Assembly: GCA_023426245.1 (NCBI GenBank)
Contig: JAFABB010000050.1
Location: 114,822 to 178,821, forward strand
Direction of reading: 5' to 3'
Length of the DNA: 64,000 nt
From: Bacillota bacterium
GTDB taxonomy: Bacteria > Bacillota > UBA4882 > UBA8346
Under the pieces are notes generated by a model that was not told the DNA's origin, made no database searches, and worked only from the letters and a program-made list of their open reading frames with translations. How positions within the stretch are numbered: position 1 is the first letter of the stretch; the number at the start of each line of letters is the position of its first letter. A program made the translations under genes and the position numbers. Positions 60,719-64,000 of the stretch are shown here, one piece after another.

Positions 60719-62086
60719 ATGGGTGAGTTTACTATCTCGGAACTCGAAAAGTGGAATGAACAGATCGAAAAAGCCGCAAAAGAAGCCGGTCTGAATTGTT
60801 ATGGGCAGGAATTCGAGATTTGTTCTTATGAGGAAATGTTGGGTTATGAAGCTTATATTGGTATGCCTTGCCATTATCCGCATTGGAGCTACGGGAAGGC
60901 GTTTGACAGACTCAATACTTTTTACCGCTTTAATTTAAGCGGTCTTCCTTATGAGATGGTGATTAATTCCGATCCATGCCTGGCATACTTGATGCGGGAT
61001 AACTCCCTGTTATTACAGATATTGACGATTGCCCATGTTTACGGGCATAATGATTTTTTTAAAAATAACCGGCTTTTTCGAACGACCCGGGCCGAGTTAA
61101 CCATTGAAAATTTCAAGAATCATGGGAATCGGATTCGGGAGTATTTGCAAGACCCCAGTATTGGGTATCTTAGGGTTGAACGTATTTTGGATGCTGCCCA
61201 TGCTTTGCGTTTTCAGATTAACCGGGTGCTCGGAAGGCGCAGGCTGAGCGTAGAGGAACAGAAAAAACGCCTATCCAGTGATTATCAACAGAAAATGCAA
61301 AGGGACGCTTTCGGTCAGACTCCGGAGCTTGCTCCGCCCAATTTGAATAAAATTCCTTTAGAGCCGGAAGAAGACCTTCTCTGGTTCATCGTTGAATATG
61401 GTAGGATGGAAGAATGGGAAAGGGATATCTTACGGATCGTCCACAATGAAAGCGAGTATTTTTTACCGCAGATTGAGACCAAAATCATGAATGAAGGATG
61501 GGCCAGTTTTTGGCATTTTCGGCTCCTCCAAAGTTTGAGCTTACCTCCTGATTTGCATTTGGAATTTTTGAAACGTCATCATCAAGTGATTCGCCCGCAT
61601 GAACACGGACTAAATCCATACCATTTAGGATTTACAATATTCAAGGACCTGGAACGGCGTTTCAGCTTAGCCAAAATATTTGAGGCCCGGGAAATTGAAA
61701 ATGACCGCTCGTTTATCCGGCGTTATCTGACGCGGGAATTGTGCGAGGAGCTTCATTTGTTTGAATATTACGCCAGTGAGGATAAAGTTATCGTGACTGA
61801 AGTCGCAGATAAAAACGGTTGGGAGCACATCCGGGACACTCTCTGTGCGAGTGTAGGCACTGGCTCAATACCGGTGATTAAAGCGAAAGAACTTAACTTT
61901 AAAGATCGGACTTTAATCTTAGAACACGAATACGATGACCGTGATTTGGAGTTGACTTATGCTGGAGAGACCCTGAAACATTTGGCGGAGTTATGGGGTA
62001 ACCCCGTTGAACTTTACACCTGGATAAAAGGGAAAGAGAAAAGGTTGCTCTGCAGTGAAACTAAAAAAATTACGGTGTATGAATAA
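60719..62086 (+). CDS. spoVR: Stage V sporulation protein R
   Basis: This 455-residue SpoVR family protein supports spore cortex formation in Bacillus. Signatures include EFEICSYEEMLGYEAYIGMPCHYPHWSYGKAFDRL, ELVIN-like EMVINSDPCLAYLM, the histidine-rich AHVYGHNDFFKNN and EGWASFWHFRLLQSL, which may bind metal. TAGGAG lies about seven bases before the ATG at 60719, and this start matches the length and beginning of homologues; the upstream ATG at 60665 has no ribosome binding site. It follows yhbH by 58 bases and shares its transcript, so it is probably made in the mother cell. Confidence 0.93.
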   Translation: MGEFTISELEKWNEQIEKAAKEAGLNCYGQEFEICSYEEMLGYEAYIGMPCHYPHWSYGKAFDRLNTFYRFNLSGLPYEMVINSDPCLAYLMRDNSLLLQILTIAHVYGHNDFFKNNRLFRTTRAELTIENFKNHGNRIREYLQDPSIGYLRVERILDAAHALRFQINRVLGRRRLSVEEQKKRLSSDYQQKMQRDAFGQTPELAPPNLNKIPLEPEEDLLWFIVEYGRMEEWERDILRIVHNESEYFLPQIETKIMNEGWASFWHFRLLQSLSLPPDLHLEFLKRHHQVIRPHEHGLNPYHLGFTIFKDLERRFSLAKIFEAREIENDRSFIRRYLTRELCEELHLFEYYASEDKVIVTEVADKNGWEHIRDTLCASVGTGSIPVIKAKELNFKDRTLILEHEYDDRDLELTYAGETLKHLAELWGNPVELYTWIKGKEKRLLCSETKKITVYE

Positions 62087-62106
62087 TTTAGTTCCCTTTT
62101 TTATAT

Positions 62107-62223
62107 GAGGTTGTCCAAAAAGGAAATTTAACTATCAAGAAATACAATATATGAGATCAAGGCACGAATGAAGCTGTATATTGGATTTTTTATTGATTTT
62201 TAAATTACTTTTTCGATGGCCTC
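62107..62223. repeat. Dispersed palindromic repeat, copy C
   Basis: This 117-bp copy starts GAGGTTGTCCAAAAAGG and ends CTTTTTCGATGGCCTC. The inner core AAGAAATACAATATAT and the region GAATGAAGCTGTATATTGG align with copy B. It lies immediately after spoVR and may end its transcript. Confidence 0.8.
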
Positions 62224-62639
62224 ATTTTTTAATTTTGTGAATAATAAATACCCTTTTAAGCTATAGCTTTTGGAAAAAATAAAAGAGGTCATTGCCTTTC
62301 GTCAAAAAGTTAGAAAAATCGACATCGAGAGTTTTCTTTCATTGGTAAAAAATTATTATTCGCAATAGTACTGCGGTAAGAAGAACGATGTAAAAAATAG
62401 TAAAATTCGACAAAGGGTTTTGATTTAATTTCAAGAAATTATGAAATCTATCGATTGGAGAGTTCTTCTAACAATTAATTATTTATTGATGAAAGAATCT
62501 TTTTGATTAATTAATAAACCTAAAAAATAAAACCGGAAAAATGTATCCAGAAAGTGAGGTAAAAATGAAACTTATCAGAATCTAAAATTTTGAAAAAATA
62601 ATGGCTCTATAGATTTTGATAAGGCAGAGAAAGGTTACG
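62224..62639. other. AT-rich region before the response regulator
   Basis: No gene is present. TTCGACA at 62406-62412 within AATTCGACAAAG is a reverse-orientation match to the Spo0A box (TGTCGAA), the only candidate control site I see; single matches are common by chance. The response regulator's ribosome binding site is at its 3' end. Confidence 0.35.
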
Positions 62640-63293
62640 ATGGAGCAGGATAAGACAAAAGTATTAATTATAGACGATTCAACGGCGTGGATTAAGTATA
62701 TAACCCTTTTGCTTGATTGCGAAGATGATATGATAGTGGTGGGTTCGGCCAAAAACCATACGGACGGTCTGGACTTACTAAAATTATTAAAACCGGATAT
62801 TGTTATTCTTGATTTATATTTTTCCGGAGTGGAACCGGAAGGTTTAGTATGGATTCAGGAAATGAAATCCATATCGGATGCGAAAATCATTGTTACAACC
62901 AGTTCGGAAAATCCGGTTCATGTAAAAAAGGCCCTTTTATCCGGGGCCAAAGATTTTGTAGTCAAAGAAAATTTTAAAAAATTGCCTGAAACAATCAGAG
63001 AAGTACTAAAAAGATGGTCTACGGCAGAAGTAATGGCTAAAATGGTAGAGAATTATGAAAAGCTTTTGATTGAAAAAAAGAAAGATGATCTATTGGAAAA
63101 TTTCCAATTAACAACGAGAGAGAAGGAAGTACTAAAATATTTAGAAGAGGATCTGAACCGTTCTGAAATTGCAAAATTAATATTCACAACTGAGAATACT
63201 GTAAAAAATCACATTACGAACTTGCTGAAAAAGCTGGAAGTTAGCAATACCAAAGAAGCAGTTGAGAAGATCAAGAAAATAATGTCGGTCTAA
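62640..63293 (+). CDS. NarL/FixJ-family response regulator
   Basis: This 217-residue two-component regulator has a receiver domain at residues 6-120, with acidic pair D12/D13, phosphoacceptor D58 in VILDLYF, and the lysine in VVKENF. A LuxR-type helix-turn-helix spans about residues 150-212 (LTTREKEVLKYLEEDLNRSEIAKLIFTTENTVKNHITNLLKKL). AAAGG lies five bases before the ATG at 62640. No histidine kinase is nearby, so it is an orphan in this window. It lies between repeat copies C and D. Confidence 0.92.
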   Translation: MEQDKTKVLIIDDSTAWIKYITLLLDCEDDMIVVGSAKNHTDGLDLLKLLKPDIVILDLYFSGVEPEGLVWIQEMKSISDAKIIVTTSSENPVHVKKALLSGAKDFVVKENFKKLPETIREVLKRWSTAEVMAKMVENYEKLLIEKKKDDLLENFQLTTREKEVLKYLEEDLNRSEIAKLIFTTENTVKNHITNLLKKLEVSNTKEAVEKIKKIMSV

Positions 63294-63294
63294 A

Positions 63295-63338
63295 ATCAAA
63301 AAAGTCCTATTTTTATAGGACTTTTTTGATTTTTTTAG
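63295..63338 (+). terminator. Terminator of the response regulator
   Basis: AAATCAAAAAAGTCCTAT and ATAGGACTTTTTTGATTT form a long nearly perfect stem with T runs after it, directly behind the stop codon. Confidence 0.85.
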
Positions 63339-63438
63339 CATTTTAGTCCTAGTAAATCAGGCCTTTTATATGTGCTAAAGCTTGATATAATGATAATTGA
63401 AGTTCAGCAGTTTGCAAGATGTTTTACCCCTCACCTAA

Positions 63439-63547
63439 GGCTGTCTAAAAGTATCTTATAATCAGTAAGGTAAGCAATATATTTCATCATGGGTTAATGA
63501 ATTACTATATTGTTTATCATTCTTGATAAATTTACTTAAGGACAGCC
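63439..63547. repeat. Dispersed palindromic repeat, copy D
   Basis: This 109-bp copy starts GGCTGTCTAAAAGT and ends ACTTAAGGACAGCC. The inner GCAATATAT ... CTATATTGT arms are retained, but the middle has diverged. It follows the response regulator terminator. Confidence 0.75.
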
Positions 63548-63681
63548 CTTTTTTTTCAAAAGTAGAATGTCCCGGAAATTGCGGTAGCTTTGCCGGGAAT
63601 GGATCTTTATATAGACATTTACGAGAACATGATTTTACTCATACTTGATTGTCAATTTTGATTGCAACAAGGAGTAAGCCC

Positions 63682-63774
63682 ATGAATGAATTCATTTTTA
63701 GGTTCTTGTTTTTTGGTTTAATTTGCCTAATTGCCGCCTCTTTTTATGGAACAATTAAGATGTTGAGAAAGTAA
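63682..63774 (+). CDS. Tiny single-span membrane peptide
   Basis: This is a 30-residue peptide (MNEFIFRFLFFGLICLIAAS, then FYGTIKMLRK) with one hydrophobic span and a basic end. CAAGGAGTAAGCCC gives a strong ribosome binding site eight bases before the ATG. The family is unknown. From 63775 to the window end I see no feature. Confidence 0.5.
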   Translation: MNEFIFRFLFFGLICLIAASFYGTIKMLRK

Positions 63775-64000
63775 TTCGTCCTGGAAATTTATAATTAGGA
63801 ATACTGAAGTGGATTTAATAAACTGTTTCTTCCCACATAATCTAGCCAAATATTTCTAAGAATAAATGACCACAGAAGAAAGGGAAAAGAATAGAAGAAA
63901 TAAAAAGAACCTCTAAAAACGAAAGAGCGAAGGTTATCAAAAAGGTGGTCATCAAGCGGCAATTCTACATCTTATGATAAACTTCGCACCCAATAATATT

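Noticed and set aside
62406..62412. Spo0A control of the response regulator
   Set aside because: Only a single seven-base match was seen, with no promoter geometry, so it is not claimed as a feature.

Overview
The window comes from a spore-forming member of the Bacillota (Firmicutes). It carries sigG next to spoIIR, the prkA-yhbH-spoVR cluster, a CotA-type laccase, small coat-like proteins, a CotA-like leader with a possible sigma-K -10 box, strong AGGAGG ribosome binding sites and Rho-independent terminators. Two sugar ABC operons without their own ATPase, a GH65 phosphorylase, a GH2 glucuronidase-like enzyme and a dipeptide/oligopeptide ABC system point to a heterotrophic, carbohydrate- and peptide-using organism. 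I cannot place it below phylum from sequence alone. An RND efflux pair is present without an outer-membrane channel in view.

Layout. 0.26-5.3 kb: sugar ABC operon ending in a GH2 enzyme with the NxKG motif of beta-glucuronidases. 5.5-8.5 kb: an ArsB/NhaD-type transporter, two small membrane proteins and structured intergenic DNA. 8.8-13.4 kb: cotA, a secreted CBM2-PKD-zincin protein and the wreck of a nucleotidyltransferase gene. 13.5-16.5 kb: tRNA-Leu, sigG (behind a very good sigma-F type promoter), spoIIR and an AlkZ-related protein. 16.6-24.4 kb: a LacI-controlled disaccharide regulon (lacI, pgmB, solute-binding protein, two permeases, GH65 phosphorylase). Two promoters there have the same operator between -35 and -10. 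24.8-25.1 kb: three 81-bp tandem repeats, then typA. 27-32.7 kb: an exported 21-repeat ankyrin protein, a membrane metallophosphatase, a zinc-ribbon/PH-like protein and a DUF523 protein. 32.8-36.3 kb: tRNA-Gly, tRNA-Arg with a decayed tRNA-Arg copy just downstream, and several small genes including a YjcZ-like 32-residue peptide. 36.8-42.1 kb: histidine phosphatase and RND pump. 42.2-43.6 kb: YbaK-like deacylase, a small protein and a 42-bp repeat tract. 43.7-46.6 kb: an FMN riboswitch with terminator controlling a three-gene NMT1/THI5-type ABC transporter, most likely a flavin or flavin-precursor importer. 46.6-49.5 kb: M23 peptidase, mutY and two tiny genes. 50.0-55.6 kb: a five-gene peptide ABC operon. 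56.0-56.8 kb: gpmA. 57.3-62.1 kb: prkA-yhbH-spoVR. 62.6-63.8 kb: an orphan response regulator and a 30-residue membrane peptide.

The most unusual features not explained by the genes are (i) a dispersed family of about 110-120 bp imperfect palindromes with GGGGCTGTC-type ends and an inner palindrome around ATACAATATAT, found in at least four intergenic sites, one inside the disaccharide operon and two flanking the response regulator; (ii) the 81-bp and 42-bp tandem repeat tracts; (iii) a leader-like structure before the gene at 7.4 kb; and (iv) the CBM2-zincin fusion. All start choices and repeat boundaries were read by eye.
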